NCBI RefSeq assembly: GCF_027853245.1
Contig: NZ_JAPTZM010000001.1
DNA length: 64,000 bases
Source: Atlantibacter subterraneus
Lineage (GTDB): Bacteria; Pseudomonadota; Gammaproteobacteria; Enterobacterales; Enterobacteriaceae
Strand: one strand, 5' to 3'
The notes beneath the pieces were generated by a model. It saw only the letters and a program-made list of their open reading frames with translations, was not told the origin of the DNA and ran no database searches. Made by a program: the position numbers and the translations under genes. This document shows, piece after piece, positions 25,420-33,950 of this stretch. Positions within the stretch are counted from its first letter, which is position 1; every line of letters begins with the position of its first letter.

Positions 25420-26022
25420 ATGGCTGAGAAAGTCAATATAACGACCGAACAAGGTGCCGATGTTTCGCAGGTGAATCAGGCCGTGGCGAGCCGCATTAAG
25501 GCGTATCGCAAAGAGAAAAAACTGTCTCTCGATGAGCTTTCACGTCGCGCCACGGTGAGCAAAGGCATGCTGGTGGAAATCGAAAAAGGCAGCGCTAATC
25601 CCAGCATCGCCATTCTGTGCAAAATATCCGCCGCGCTGGGCGTATCGGTGGCGGATATCGTCAACGTCTCCAGCGAACCGGCGATCCATGTCATCGACGC
25701 GGAGAAAATCCCGGTTCTCTGGGAAGGCACTAACGGCGGCAACGCGCGTCTGCTGGCAGGAACTGCGGGTCCGACGATGATTGAACTGTGGCGCTGGGTG
25801 CTGGAGCCGGGCGAGGCCTTTACTTCCCCGGGGCACCCTGTGGGCACCTTTGAACTGTTTCACGTTGAAGAAGGCGTATTGACCTTAACCGTGGGGGAAA
25901 ACGTCAGCGTGTTGCAGAGCGGCAGCTCCGCGGTGGCAAAAACCGAAGCCGCACATCGCTACGCTAACGAGCACGGTACCCGTCTGGTATTCACCATGAC
26001 GGTGGCGGAATTTCACCACTAA
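25420..26022 (+). CDS. XRE-family transcriptional regulator with C-terminal cupin domain
   Basis: 200-aa regulator. Residues 20-80 form a helix-turn-helix of the Cro/C1 type (RIKAYRKEKKLSLDELSRRATVSKGMLVEIEKGSANPSIA). Residues 110-200 form a beta-barrel cupin (GEAFTSPGHPVGTFELFHVEEGVLTLTVG) for ligand sensing. Such proteins often control small metabolic or detoxification genes next to them. The following ABM-fold gene is 14 bp downstream and is the obvious partner. Target ligand unknown. Confidence 0.88.
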   Translation: MAEKVNITTEQGADVSQVNQAVASRIKAYRKEKKLSLDELSRRATVSKGMLVEIEKGSANPSIAILCKISAALGVSVADIVNVSSEPAIHVIDAEKIPVLWEGTNGGNARLLAGTAGPTMIELWRWVLEPGEAFTSPGHPVGTFELFHVEEGVLTLTVGENVSVLQSGSSAVAKTEAAHRYANEHGTRLVFTMTVAEFHH

Positions 26023-26036
26023 CCGAGGCCAAACAA

Positions 26037-26384
26037 ATGAGCCTGTTTCTCAGCAGTTTTATTTTTGAAAAGAAAGAGTATGACGATGAGTTTTACCAGC
26101 TTGATGCGCTGATTGAATCCTACACCCTTTCGTTACCGGGATTTATTGGCATGGAAAGCGTGACGGACACGGCCAGCGGGAAAACCATCAATAACTACTA
26201 CTGGCGCAATCGTGAAGACATGGACAAGCTAATGACCGAAATCAGCCATAAAAAAGCCAAAGGCCAGAGCCAGAAATGGATTAAAGGTTATCAGGTCATC
26301 GTGGCCGAAATTCAGGGCGCGCATAACGCCAGGCTTGATCATCCCCTCGCGGCATTCCCTTTACCTTACCTCCCCTCGCGCTGA
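26037..26384 (+). CDS. ABM-fold (antibiotic biosynthesis monooxygenase-like) small protein
   Basis: 115-aa protein with the dimeric alpha/beta-barrel pattern: strand FIFEKKE, helix DDEFYQLDALIESYT, GFIGMESV, SGKTINNYYWRNREDMDKL and final strand YQVIVAEI. Members are small oxygenases or stress proteins acting on quinone- or haem-like molecules, but no activity can be assigned. Cotranscribed with the upstream cupin regulator (14-bp gap). The tail past residue 98 is variable. Convergent with zinT. Confidence 0.75.
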   Translation: MSLFLSSFIFEKKEYDDEFYQLDALIESYTLSLPGFIGMESVTDTASGKTINNYYWRNREDMDKLMTEISHKKAKGQSQKWIKGYQVIVAEIQGAHNARLDHPLAAFPLPYLPSR

Positions 26385-26385
26385 A

Positions 26386-26413
26386 TAAAAAAGGCCGCTC
26401 TACGCGAGCGGCC
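26386..26413 (-). terminator. Terminator of zinT
   Basis: Stem GGCCGCTC / GAGCGGCC (26393-26400, 26406-26413). On the minus strand it is followed by a T run (26392-26386). No T run follows on the plus strand, so it mainly serves zinT. Confidence 0.85.
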
Positions 26414-26434
26414 CATACCTGGTGTTGACAACAA

Positions 26435-27082
26435 TCAGTGGTGCAACATCTCATCCACCACCTGCTCTTTGGTGAGCTGGTACGGGTAATAGGTCGGCCA
26501 GTTGTCCATCTCTTCCAGCAGCGCTTCCTGGGACGTGTTGCCCATAAAGATGTGGTAATGCGTGGACTTACGCGGCGCGATGATGTGATCGCTGAACTGA
26601 ACGAATTTCGGTGCCTGGCTGCTGGCGTCCTTACACTCAAACAGATAGCGCACGCCCTTTTTGCCGGATTTATAGGTCAGGATCTTATGTCCGGCGTAAT
26701 CGTATTTACAGGCGTTCACTTTGTCGCCGACATGGAATTCCATCACGCCGTTTTCGATGCCGATCATTTCCACATCAGTGACATACCCTTTACGGTAGTA
26801 CTTCTTAATCTCCCCGGCGGTTTTGGTCTTGTCCTTTTCGGCTTTCTTCCTGAAGACCGGGTCCAGATCGCCACTCTGCAAATACGGATAAACGGACTGC
26901 CAGACGCCGTCCCAGTCGGACAGGTTACGGTCTTTTACGTCTTTGTTATCAAACACGCCCCCGGCGGCTTTCTGCTCCATCTCAGACAGCGGCTTGCCGT
27001 GTGAATGCCCGTGTGCCAGCGCGTACCCGCTCAAAAGAATCGCGCCCAGCGCCACAGCGATTTTAGAAAATTGACCTGCCAA
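26435..27082 (-). CDS. zinT: Periplasmic zinc/cadmium-binding protein ZinT
   Basis: 215-aa secreted protein that captures zinc for ZnuABC when zinc is scarce. Signal peptide (ALGAILLSGYALA), then the His-rich HGHSHGKPLSE, followed by the lipocalin-like ZinT domain with metal histidines in STHYHIFMG and a Cys pair (NACKYDY, LFECKD). The start is TTG 27082, supported by AGAGGGA 7 bp upstream, by the signal peptide and by the usual family length; no in-frame ATG suits. A Zur box lies upstream. Confidence 0.94.
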   Translation of the reverse strand: MAGQFSKIAVALGAILLSGYALAHGHSHGKPLSEMEQKAAGGVFDNKDVKDRNLSDWDGVWQSVYPYLQSGDLDPVFRKKAEKDKTKTAGEIKKYYRKGYVTDVEMIGIENGVMEFHVGDKVNACKYDYAGHKILTYKSGKKGVRYLFECKDASSQAPKFVQFSDHIIAPRKSTHYHIFMGNTSQEALLEEMDNWPTYYPYQLTKEQVVDEMLHH

Positions 27083-27111
27083 AATACGTCCCTCTTACAT
27101 TCCCAGAAAAA

Positions 27112-27124
27112 GTTATAATATAAC
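27112..27124 (-). promoter_or_regulatory. Zur-binding site upstream of zinT
   Basis: GTTATAATATAAC, a 13-bp palindrome matching the core of the E. coli Zur box (GTTATANTATAAC). It lies 30-42 bp before the TTG start, so zinc-bound Zur would block transcription. Confidence 0.85.
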
Positions 27125-27208
27125 ATAACATGTTTTTGGGTGATGAAAAGAGCCTGGCGCGAGTTTTTCGCGCCGGCAGTGTATGAGAAAAAGCAAAGAG
27201 AGAGGAAA

Positions 27209-28828
27209 CTAGTGTTTAATCAGGTACATCGTGCGGGTATAGGCCACGTCTTCCGGGTTATTGATCGGATAGCCTTTAACCCAGGGCTTGATTAAACGAC
27301 CGTTGGTGTATTGATAAATCGGCGCAATCGGCGCTTTTTCAGCGATGATTTTTTCCGCCTGGTTGTAATCGCTGTTACGCGCTTGCAAAGTATTTTCGCG
27401 GCTGGCCTGCTCCAGCACTTTGTCATATGCCGGATCGTTGAAGCGCGAGATATTGCCGCTGTGGGTCGAGGTCAACAGGGAAAGGAAGGTCGACGGCTCG
27501 TTATAATCCCCTACCCAGGAGGCGCGGATCACATCGAAATTGCCGGTATTGCGGCTATCGATGTACGTTTTCCATTCCTGGTTTTGCAGCTTCACGTCTA
27601 CTCCGAGATTCTTTTTCCACATCGAGGCCACCGCAATAGCGATTTTCTGGTGGTTTTCAGAGGTGTTATACAGCAGCGTCAGTTTAAGCGGCTTGTTCGG
27701 GCCGTAGCCAGCGGCCTGAAGCAGGGTTTTAGCCTGCGCGTTCAGCTCCTGCTGGCTCATCTCCTCAAACATCGACGGCGTTGGTTTGAAGTCCGCCGTG
27801 ACGTCCGGCGTGAATCGCCAGGCCGGTTTCTCCCCGGTGCCCAGCACTTTTTCCGCCATAATGCGCCGATCGATGGTCATACTCAGCGCCAGCCTGACGC
27901 GCTGATCCGCCGTCGGGCCTTTCTGGGTATTAAACGCATAGTAATAGGTGCCGAGCTGCGGCGGCGTATACACCTGGCCGGGAATATCCTTCAGCAGCTT
28001 CTGATACATATTTTTCGGGAAGGATTCAGTGATGTCGATATCACCCGCCAGATAGCGTTTAGTCGCGGCGGACTCCTGGTTAATCGGGATAAACGTGACT
28101 TTGCTAATCACCGTTTTGCCGTTGTCCCAGTAGTTTGTATTCGGCGTCGCCACCAGCTTTTCGTTCACTACCCGCTCGGTCAGAGTGTACGCGCCGTTGC
28201 CCACCAGATTGCCGGGCTTAGTCCATTCGCCGCCCCACTTTTCAATGGCGGCTTTTGGGGTGGGATAGAGGGAAAAGTTGGCCGTCAGGTTCGGGAAATA
28301 CGGCACCGGCTTGTCCAGCTCCACCCGCAACGTGGCGGCGTCAGGCGCAGACACCCCCAGTTTATCGGCAGGCATTTTGCCGTCGATAATCGCCTGGGCG
28401 TTAGTGATGCCCGCCAGCGCGGCGAACCAGGCAAAAGGCGAGGTGTTTTTAGGGTCGACCAGCCGCTGCCAGCTGTACACGAAATCCTGCGCGGTAACTG
28501 GCGTGCCGTCGGACCAGCGGGCATCGCTTCGCAGGCTGAAGGTCCAGACGCGATTGTCGCTGCTCTGCCATTTGGTGGCTACGCCCTGCGTCAGTTCGCC
28601 CTTCTCGTTCTGGTTAACCAGCCCTTCAAACAGATCGCGGATCACCTGAATTTCCGGCAGCCCCACCGCCTTAACCGGATCCAGCGAGGCCGGTTCATCT
28701 TTGATATGGCGCACCAGTTCCTGTTTCTCCGCCAGCACCGTGCCCTGCGGAACGTCCGCCGCAACGGCAGGTGTTAAGGCACTCCCCGCCAGCAACACGC
28801 CAGTTGCGATACGCACCGGAAATTTCAT
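27209..28828 (-). CDS. mppA: Murein tripeptide-binding protein MppA
   Basis: Periplasmic solute-binding protein (539 aa, SBP family 5) that delivers L-Ala-gamma-D-Glu-mDAP to the Opp permease for recycling. Signal peptide MKFPVRIATGVLLAGSALTPAVAA; the mature part begins ADVPQGTVLAEKQELVRHIKDEPASLDP, near-identical to E. coli, and ends INNPEDVAYTRTMYLIKH. Neighbouring mpaA and ycjG process the same murein peptide, so the three genes form a functional group. It is divergent from mpaA. Confidence 0.95.
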   Translation of the reverse strand: MKFPVRIATGVLLAGSALTPAVAADVPQGTVLAEKQELVRHIKDEPASLDPVKAVGLPEIQVIRDLFEGLVNQNEKGELTQGVATKWQSSDNRVWTFSLRSDARWSDGTPVTAQDFVYSWQRLVDPKNTSPFAWFAALAGITNAQAIIDGKMPADKLGVSAPDAATLRVELDKPVPYFPNLTANFSLYPTPKAAIEKWGGEWTKPGNLVGNGAYTLTERVVNEKLVATPNTNYWDNGKTVISKVTFIPINQESAATKRYLAGDIDITESFPKNMYQKLLKDIPGQVYTPPQLGTYYYAFNTQKGPTADQRVRLALSMTIDRRIMAEKVLGTGEKPAWRFTPDVTADFKPTPSMFEEMSQQELNAQAKTLLQAAGYGPNKPLKLTLLYNTSENHQKIAIAVASMWKKNLGVDVKLQNQEWKTYIDSRNTGNFDVIRASWVGDYNEPSTFLSLLTSTHSGNISRFNDPAYDKVLEQASRENTLQARNSDYNQAEKIIAEKAPIAPIYQYTNGRLIKPWVKGYPINNPEDVAYTRTMYLIKH

Positions 28829-29032
28829 TCCAACCCCCTAAACTCAACGATACCGACGCGTCTTTACAGGCGGCCAGCTGATTATTAATTGGCGTTAATT
28901 ATTTGTTTTGACGTAATGAAATGCAAACGCCGACGGTGATTTATCTTCAGAAATGTGGACAGGCGCAGGCAGTTGATTTCCCGGCGCTTTTGCTCAACAC
29001 TCATCTCATCACCCCTTCAAGGAAAGATAGCT

Positions 29033-29746
29033 ATGACGACGTTACGCCCTCGCTCGCAGCGCGGCCATTTCCCTCCTGGCGCGGAACGCTACGGAAAAAG
29101 CGTATTAGGCGCGCCGCTGCTGTGGTTCCCGGCCCCGGAGGCCAGTGAAAATGCCGGACTGATCCTGGCGGGTACCCACGGCGATGAAAACGCCGCCATG
29201 GTGACGCTCTCCTGCGCCCTGCGCGCCCTGGAGCCGAAACACCGTCAACATCATGTGGTGCTGGCGGTTAATCCCGACGGTTGCCAGCTTGGCTTACGCG
29301 CCAATGCGCACGGTGTGGATTTAAACCGCAACTTTCCGGCGGCTAACTGGAAGGCGGGCGACACGGTGTATCGCTGGAACAGCGCGGCGGATAAGCGCGA
29401 TGTGGTGTTGTCTACCGGCGATAAACCCGGTTCAGAGCCGGAAACCGTGGCGTTGTGCCAGTTGATCCATCAGATTGCGCCACGCTGGGTAGTGTCGTTT
29501 CACGATCCGCTGGCCTGCATTGAAGATCCGGGCAGCAGCGCCCTCGGGCAGTGGCTGGCGCAGGCGTTCGATTTACCGCTGGTCACCAGCGTCGGCTACG
29601 CCACTCCCGGCTCCTTCGGCAGCTGGTGCGCGGACATCAATCTGCCCTGCATCACCGCCGAATTTCCGCCCATTTCTGCCGACGAGGCCAGCGAGCGCTA
29701 TCTTGACGCCATGACGGCGCTGCTGCACTGGCAGCCTTACAGGTGA
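29033..29746 (+). CDS. mpaA: Murein tripeptide amidase MpaA
   Basis: Cytosolic zinc carboxypeptidase (M14 family), 237 aa, which splits the gamma-D-Glu-mDAP bond of imported murein tripeptide. Zinc ligands are in GTHGDEN (HxxE) and VSFHDP (His); substrate-contact DLNRNFP and the catalytic Glu in TAEFPP are present. Start 29033 (MTTLRPRSQRG) is preceded by AAGGAAAG at 29019-29026; the longer upstream frame lacks a good ribosome site. Its 3' end overlaps convergent ycjG by 10 bp. Confidence 0.93.
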   Translation: MTTLRPRSQRGHFPPGAERYGKSVLGAPLLWFPAPEASENAGLILAGTHGDENAAMVTLSCALRALEPKHRQHHVVLAVNPDGCQLGLRANAHGVDLNRNFPAANWKAGDTVYRWNSAADKRDVVLSTGDKPGSEPETVALCQLIHQIAPRWVVSFHDPLACIEDPGSSALGQWLAQAFDLPLVTSVGYATPGSFGSWCADINLPCITAEFPPISADEASERYLDAMTALLHWQPYR

Positions 29747-30702
29747 ATTGCCCCGGTTGAGAAATTAAGCGCCGGCTCCACGTCCACCGCCAGCCACGTG
29801 GGGCCGTCGAGATCGGCGAAACGCGCCTGCACGCTTAGCGGCAGGGCGGCGCTGATGGCCCGGGAGGTGCACAGCATACAGCCGAGCATCACTTCAAAAC
29901 CCTGTTCCCGCGCCGCCTCGCTTAACAGCAGCGCCTCGGTCAGGCCGCCGGTTTTATCCAGCTTGATATTGACCATCTCATAGCGCCGCGCCAGCCCCGC
30001 CAGCGATGCCCGGGTGTGGCAACTTTCATCGGCGCAGATCGGCAGCGGATGGATAAAATTCTCCAGCTGGCTGTCTTCCGCCGCTGGCAGCGGCTGCTCC
30101 AGCATCGCCACGCCCAGATCCGCCAGCAGCTGGCAGCGCGCCGCCAGGCCATCGGCGGACCAGGATTCGTTAGCATCAACAATCAGCGTCGCGTTGGGTA
30201 CAGCAGCGCGGATCGCCACCATCCGTTCGGTAATCAACCGGTCGTCGAGCTTGATTTTCAGCAGCCGCGCGCCTTTGTCCCACAGCACCGCCGCCGAACT
30301 CGCCATCTGCTCCGGCGTGCCGATACTGACGGTTTGCGCGGTCAGGACAAATTCCGGCAGCGTGACGCTCAGCAGCCCGCTCAGCGGCTTCCCTGCCCGG
30401 CGCGCCTCAAGATCCCACAGCGCGCAGTCCAGCGCGTTACGCGCTGCACCGGCGGGGAGCAGCGTCTGGAGCGACTCGCGGCTGGCACCGGCTTCCAGCG
30501 GTTCCACCACGGTCATGATTTGCGCCATTACCGATTCAACGCTCTCGCCATAGCGCGGATAAGGGGTACATTCCCCCGCGCCCTTCACGCCGTCCTGCTC
30601 GATTTCCACCACCACAACCACCGCTTCATTGCGCGTCCCGCGTGAAATAACGAACGGCGAATGCAGGGGCCAGGATTCCTGATAGACCTTTACGCTGCGC
30701 AT
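29737..30702 (-). CDS. ycjG: L-Ala-D/L-Glu epimerase YcjG
   Basis: Enolase-superfamily enzyme (321 aa) that turns L-Ala-D-Glu from murein into L-Ala-L-Glu so peptidases can use it. The muconate-lactonizing subgroup pattern is seen: catalytic Lys in LLKIKLD (about residue 150), metal ligands in VDANESW, LEQPL and ADESC, and second Lys in VNIKLDKTGG. It ends overlapping mpaA. Completes the tripeptide recycling route begun by mppA and mpaA. Confidence 0.93.
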   Translation of the reverse strand: MRSVKVYQESWPLHSPFVISRGTRNEAVVVVVEIEQDGVKGAGECTPYPRYGESVESVMAQIMTVVEPLEAGASRESLQTLLPAGAARNALDCALWDLEARRAGKPLSGLLSVTLPEFVLTAQTVSIGTPEQMASSAAVLWDKGARLLKIKLDDRLITERMVAIRAAVPNATLIVDANESWSADGLAARCQLLADLGVAMLEQPLPAAEDSQLENFIHPLPICADESCHTRASLAGLARRYEMVNIKLDKTGGLTEALLLSEAAREQGFEVMLGCMLCTSRAISAALPLSVQARFADLDGPTWLAVDVEPALNFSTGAIHL

Positions 30703-30839
30703 TTATTTAGCCTCTCCAATGGTTTGCTCCATTATAGCGAGCGAATTTACCGGCCGCCGAATCAGTTTTTTATATTCAACGCTTGCATGATGGCATACAC
30801 TGTCGGCGACGTTAACTATATGTAAACAGGAAGATAACT

Positions 30840-31343
30840 ATGTCACAAATCGTTCATTTTCAGGGCAATCCGGTATCCGTAGTCGGTCAGATCCCGGCGC
30901 AAGGTAGCAAAGCACAGCCCTTCAGCCTGGTGGCAAAAGATCTGTCTGACGTTACGCTTGGCCAATTTGCCGGCAAACGTAAGGTCCTGAATATTTTCCC
31001 GAGCATTGATACCGGCGTGTGCGCTGCGTCAGTGCGTAAATTCAACCAGTTGGCGACCAGCGTAGATAACACCGTGGTGCTGTGCATCTCCGCTGACCTG
31101 CCGTTCGCCCAGTCGCGCTTCTGCGGCGCGGAAGGCCTGAGCAACGTTGTCACCCTGTCCACCCTGCGCAACCCGCAATTCCAGCAGGATTACGGCGTGG
31201 GCATTGAAGAAGGCGCGCTGAAAGGCCTGACCGCTCGCGCAGTGGTAGTGATCAACGAGCAGGACGAAGTGGTATTCAGCGAACTGGTGAATGAAATCAC
31301 CCACGAGCCGAACTACGACGCCGCTCTGGAAGCACTGAAATAA
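30840..31343 (+). CDS. tpx: Thiol peroxidase Tpx
   Basis: Periplasm/cytosol-associated peroxiredoxin (167 aa) reducing alkyl hydroperoxides using thioredoxin. Peroxidatic Cys in DTGVCAASVRKFN (about residue 61) and resolving Cys in SRFCGAEGL (about 95) are both present, as is the conserved N-terminal VHFQGNPVSV. Strong own promoter region and a GC-rich terminator. In E. coli tyrR follows directly; here a 7-kb island intervenes. Confidence 0.96.
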   Translation: MSQIVHFQGNPVSVVGQIPAQGSKAQPFSLVAKDLSDVTLGQFAGKRKVLNIFPSIDTGVCAASVRKFNQLATSVDNTVVLCISADLPFAQSRFCGAEGLSNVVTLSTLRNPQFQQDYGVGIEEGALKGLTARAVVVINEQDEVVFSELVNEITHEPNYDAALEALK

Positions 31344-31349
31344 ACAAAA

Positions 31350-31370
31350 GGGGGCGTTAAGCCCCCTTCT
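31350..31370. terminator. Terminator between tpx and the symporter gene
   Basis: Six-base-pair all-GC stem GGGGGC / GCCCCC (31350-31355, 31361-31366), loop GTTAA, with T/C-rich 3' side and AAAA on the 5' side, so it is probably bidirectional for tpx and the end of the minus-strand island. Confidence 0.82.
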
Positions 31371-31388
31371 CTGTTATTTAACCGGGTA

Positions 31389-32774
31389 TCACAACCTCGA
31401 CACCGGCGGTTTAAAAACGCGGTCCGGTCGCAGCAGGCTTCCGGCCATAAATGCAATAAGATTTACTCCCAGCCCATAATAAATCGGGCTATTTGAGAGT
31501 AACCCATCGTTAATAATGAAGCTAATCACGGTAATCCCACCTAAAAGAATGGCGATGATTGCCCCGGTCGACGACGCTCTTTTCCAGAATACGGCACCGA
31601 TAAGCGGGATTAACAATGCGCCAACCAGCAGGTTATACGCCACCGTCAACGCCGCCACCACATTGCCGATCAGGCTGGCGATCAGCAACATGATTATGCC
31701 AACGATCAGCGTCGATAGCCGATCGATAATAATGGAACATTTCTCCTTACCCGCGATGGCGGTATACACATCATAAATGGCGATAGTCGACGTCGCCATC
31801 ATGCATGCGCTGGCGGTAGACATCAGCGCTGCCAGCGCGGCGGCAATGACCACGCCTTTAATGCCTACAGGCAACACGGTTTCGATTGCCACCACAAAGG
31901 CCGATTCCGGGTTCGCCAGCGCGGGCAGATAAACCCGAGCCGACATGCCGATTACGCCCCCCATCACCCCCCAGAGGATGCAGTATATCCCGGCTGTTAA
32001 TCCACCCCATTTTGCGACGCTCCCACTGCGCGCCGTAAAAGCTCGCTGCCAAATGTCCTGGCCAATCAAAATGCCTAAAGAATAGATAAGAAAATAGGTG
32101 GTGATGGTCGGCAGACCGATTGCTGTGAGACTAAAATAGTGCGCCGGCAACACCGCTGCCATGTGCCTCCATCCGCCAGCATGAATAACGCTGAGCGGCA
32201 TCAAAACAAACAGTAGTCCCAGAGTTTTTAGCGTGAATTGCAAAATGTCGGTTCGGGCGAGTGACCACATCCCGCCTAATACGGCATAGGCCACCACAAC
32301 AGCGCCCCCGCCCCAAATCGCCCCCACCATGGAAATTTTTAAGAGCGTGCTCAGGACATTACCGATGGCAATGGTTGAGGTTACCGCTACCATCAGGTCA
32401 TAAATCATCATCACTATACTGCCCACAAGCTTGACCGAGGGGCGATAGCGCAAAGCCAGAATTTGCGTCACCGTATGCAATTTAAGGCGGATAAGCGGAG
32501 AAACCATAAACAGGCTAAGTCCGATAATGCCGAATCCCAGGCTGGCAGGCAGCCATAATCCGGAAATACCATACCGATACCCCAGCCCGATAGTGCCTAT
32601 GGTAGACGCGCCGCCCAGTATTGTTGCCGCCATCGTACTGGTAAACAGCACCGGGCCTAACTGTCGGCCCGCCACGGAATAATCCTCCCTTGTTTTCGCC
32701 TTAAACCAGCCAAGCCAGCCTACGCCCAGAATGACTGACAGATAGATTGCAATAACAATGTAATCAATCGTCAT
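31389..32774 (-). CDS. Sodium:solute symporter family permease
   Basis: 461-aa inner membrane protein with about 13 hydrophobic helices. SSS-family pattern: TMIDYIVIAIYLSVILGVGWL start, GRQLGPVLFTSTMAATILGGAST (helix 2, Na+ site region), GGMWSLARTDILQ and ALMSTASACMMATSTIA. Relatives carry proline, pantothenate, carboxylates or nucleosides, so the substrate cannot be fixed. It is last of five minus-strand island genes, 126 bp after carbamate kinase, and likely imports or exchanges a pathway compound. Confidence 0.85.
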   Translation of the reverse strand: MTIDYIVIAIYLSVILGVGWLGWFKAKTREDYSVAGRQLGPVLFTSTMAATILGGASTIGTIGLGYRYGISGLWLPASLGFGIIGLSLFMVSPLIRLKLHTVTQILALRYRPSVKLVGSIVMMIYDLMVAVTSTIAIGNVLSTLLKISMVGAIWGGGAVVVAYAVLGGMWSLARTDILQFTLKTLGLLFVLMPLSVIHAGGWRHMAAVLPAHYFSLTAIGLPTITTYFLIYSLGILIGQDIWQRAFTARSGSVAKWGGLTAGIYCILWGVMGGVIGMSARVYLPALANPESAFVVAIETVLPVGIKGVVIAAALAALMSTASACMMATSTIAIYDVYTAIAGKEKCSIIIDRLSTLIVGIIMLLIASLIGNVVAALTVAYNLLVGALLIPLIGAVFWKRASSTGAIIAILLGGITVISFIINDGLLSNSPIYYGLGVNLIAFMAGSLLRPDRVFKPPVSRL

Positions 32775-32900
32775 AGCCCTTCCCTTATACGTTCAGGAAT
32801 GCTTCCATACCTGAGTGTCTTTTTCGAAAGCATTCCTCACATTTTCATTAATACTGAAGCGTTCAGCATGCATATTAAGAGATACCAATATGACGCGCAG

Positions 32901-33827
32901 TTAATAATAAATAATGCCTTTAATCTCATTACTAATGGTCGTTCCCGCTGTCCCCTCGACCATGTGTTCAATATCATCCAGCGCGCCAATTATTGCTTTT
33001 TTACCGGTAATCAGCGCAAATTCACACGTTGCCTGAATTTTAGGTGCCATCGATCCCGCAGCAAATTTTAATTCGTAAAGCGCTTTAGGGTTGGCGGCTT
33101 TAATGGCTTTAGCATTCGGCATCCCGAAATTAACAAATACACATTTTACATCGGTAGCCAGAATCAATATATCGGCATTCAGTTCACGGGCCAGCAGACT
33201 GCAACAGAGATCTTTATCAATAACCGCTTCGAATCCCTGTTCCCGGTCGCCGTTAATAATTACCGGAACACCGCCGCCACCACCAGCGACCACAACAGCG
33301 CCGTTATTAACTAATGTGCGGATTGAAGCAATTTCTACGATCGATTCCGGGCGGGGACTGGGTACTACCCGCCGATAATAATGGCCATCAGGTTTAATTA
33401 CCCATCCTTTTTGCCGTGAAATTTGTTCTGCTTCGTCTTTGGTATAAACCGGCCCGATAAATTTTGAGGGGTCATTAATGGCCGGATCGTTTTTATTCAC
33501 AGCGACCTGGGTTATCACCGCCACGATTTCTCTGTTCGGCATCTCATTGCGCAATGCCTGAACAAACATATAGCCAATCATTCCCTGACTTTCGGCACCA
33601 AGAATATCAAAGGGATAGGGCGTCACTTTCTCAGAATAGGCTTCAGCCTGTAATGCCAGCAATCCTACCTGAGGCCCATTGCCATGGCTTAAAATGACAT
33701 CGTGTTTTTTCCCTACGCGGGCAATGGCTTTACAGGCAAGCGCTATGTTGGCGCGTTGATTTTCCGCCGTCATAGGTTCGCTGCGGCGCAATAATGCATT
33801 GCCCCCTAATGCGATAGCAAGTCTCAT
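32901..33827 (-). CDS. arcC: Carbamate kinase (ArcC family)
   Basis: 308-aa cytosolic enzyme converting carbamoyl phosphate and ADP to ATP, CO2 and ammonia. Amino-acid-kinase fold motifs: ALGGNALLRR at the N-terminus, HGNGPQVGLLALQ, VNKNDPA, VAGGGGGVPVI and IDKDLCCSLLA. C-terminal AGSMAPKIQA is typical of carbamate kinases. It sits in a gene set with ornithine carbamoyltransferase and a guanidino hydrolase, so it is the energy-yielding last step. Moderately A/T-rich relative to backbone genes. Confidence 0.92.
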   Translation of the reverse strand: MRLAIALGGNALLRRSEPMTAENQRANIALACKAIARVGKKHDVILSHGNGPQVGLLALQAEAYSEKVTPYPFDILGAESQGMIGYMFVQALRNEMPNREIVAVITQVAVNKNDPAINDPSKFIGPVYTKDEAEQISRQKGWVIKPDGHYYRRVVPSPRPESIVEIASIRTLVNNGAVVVAGGGGGVPVIINGDREQGFEAVIDKDLCCSLLARELNADILILATDVKCVFVNFGMPNAKAIKAANPKALYELKFAAGSMAPKIQATCEFALITGKKAIIGALDDIEHMVEGTAGTTISNEIKGIIYY

Positions 33828-33950
33828 CTATTTCTTCCCGATCGATATAACGTTATTAAGGAAATTATTCCTGTTGAACAGACTGTTATTGTCAGGCGCA
33901 GGCAGACGCGCCGGCGTCCGCCCCGCCTTTATTCAGATTGCTGATTAGCG

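Noticed and set aside
27311..28777. 488-residue open frame on the plus strand
   Set aside because: Exact antisense of mppA; low-complexity Arg/His-rich product typical of GC-rich shadow frames, no ribosome site.
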